From NCBI GenBank assembly GCA_945861415.1, contig CAMAUV010000006.1:52859-116858 (forward strand): a stretch of 64,000 nt of DNA. Reading direction: 5' to 3'. The translations under genes and the position numbers were made by a program. How positions within the stretch are numbered: position 1 is the first letter of the stretch; each line of letters begins with the position of its first letter. The stretch comes from Akkermansia muciniphila (GTDB lineage: Bacteria > Verrucomicrobiota > Verrucomicrobiia > Verrucomicrobiales > V1-33). The notes beneath the pieces are model-generated. The model had not been told where the DNA came from and did not search any database. It worked only from the letters and a program-made list of their open reading frames with translations. Positions 63,672 through 64,000 of this stretch are shown piece after piece.

Positions 63672-64000
63672 TTATAGTCCGCTCAAAGTGAGAGGATTCG
63701 GGTTCATGGATAGTGGCTGCCACCTGCTTGGCAATCTGCTTTCGGAGCGAAGGCCGGAGGCCGCAGCGTAGAAAGCAGATTGAGCCGTTTGCCCTCTTGC
63801 GGGAACGAGTCCAAAGGCGAACCCCTCGGGCGTCTTCATGCCGAGGCTGCGATGCGGTCTGACTTGATTGAACTTCATGCGCCAGGCCGCGATCACCACC
63901 CGCGCCTCGCTCAGCGTATAAAATAGCTCGCGAGCAAGGCACTCTCTGCGGAACTTGTCATGGAAGCTCTCGACGTAGCCGTTCTGCCACGGGCAGCCCG
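63672..64000 (-). mobile_element. IS3-family transposase (OrfB), C-terminal part, and element end
   Basis: The frame is open to the right edge and ends at TAA 63672-63674. It reads GCPWQNGYVESFHDKFRREC, ARVVIAAWRMKFNQVRPHRS and LGMKTPEGFAFG, the C-terminal part of the DDE integrase of IS3-family OrfB proteins (VESFHDKFRREC holds the last catalytic glutamate). A further 40 residues (AFYAAASGLRSESRLP and on) complete it. Transcription runs toward the PEP-CTERM gene. The terminal inverted repeat should lie between 63650 and 63690, but I cannot define it from one end. Confidence 0.9.

Overview
The window reads as chromosomal DNA of a GC-rich member of the PVC superphylum, most likely a Verrucomicrobiota bacterium. 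The pointers are a c-type-cytochrome/DUF1549/DUF1553 gene followed by a Tat-exported DUF1501 gene, three Tat-exported Gfo/Idh/MocA oxidoreductases, a sulfatase, a PEP-CTERM protein ending in an RRRR anchor, a MurC-MurB fusion, and a metal permease fused to a DtxR-type repressor as in chlamydial YtgCR. This is inference from gene families; no rRNA gene or complete tRNA gene was seen.

Layout. 1-4.1 kb: end of a secreted metalloprotease, a Tat-exported oxidoreductase, a dead DUF167 gene, tatA and a secreted endo/exonuclease-fold protein. 4.7-8.3 kb: a three-gene cassette of a large roadblock-tailed scaffold protein, an MglA-like GTPase and a second roadblock protein; this is the best candidate for an undescribed system. 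8.3-17.5 kb: lspA, rlmN, an AsmA-like protein, gcvP, a zinc alcohol dehydrogenase and a duplicated Cys-rich secreted protein. 17.6-24 kb: a Tat lipoprotein amidase, then a five-gene metal-uptake operon (binding protein, outer-membrane barrel, ATPase, permease-repressor fusion, permease) with repeat operator-like DNA at its head. 24-36 kb: leuA with a structured leader, a YqhA-like membrane protein, murC-murB, a cupin regulator, ruvA, ribE and acnA, separated by several broken genes. 36.5-46.4 kb: SDR oxidoreductase, phosphodiester glycosidase, ssb, sulfatase, metallopeptidase, DUF1573 plus rhodanese, rlmB-like, and two oxidoreductases with a shared upstream motif. 46.4-53.5 kb: rplT, rpmI, a DUF1501 deletion relic, and a tight lepA-lepB-membrane protein-squalene/phytoene synthase run. 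53.6-64 kb: a barrel gene broken by two stops, the cytochrome/DUF1501 pair, a 1424-residue CotH surface protein, a PEP-CTERM protein and the end of an IS3-family element.

Two themes recur. First, much of the DNA between intact genes holds recognisable gene relics (DUF167, NfeD, MoxR, DUF1501, a barrel protein, small membrane or secreted proteins), so the genome is either shedding genes or the assembly carries some indel errors. Second, envelope and export functions dominate: TatA, LspA, LepB, many Tat or Sec substrates, cell-wall synthesis and cleavage, and surface proteins. Core housekeeping genes (gcvP, leuA, acnA, ruvA, ssb, ribE, lepA, rplT, rpmI) all look intact.
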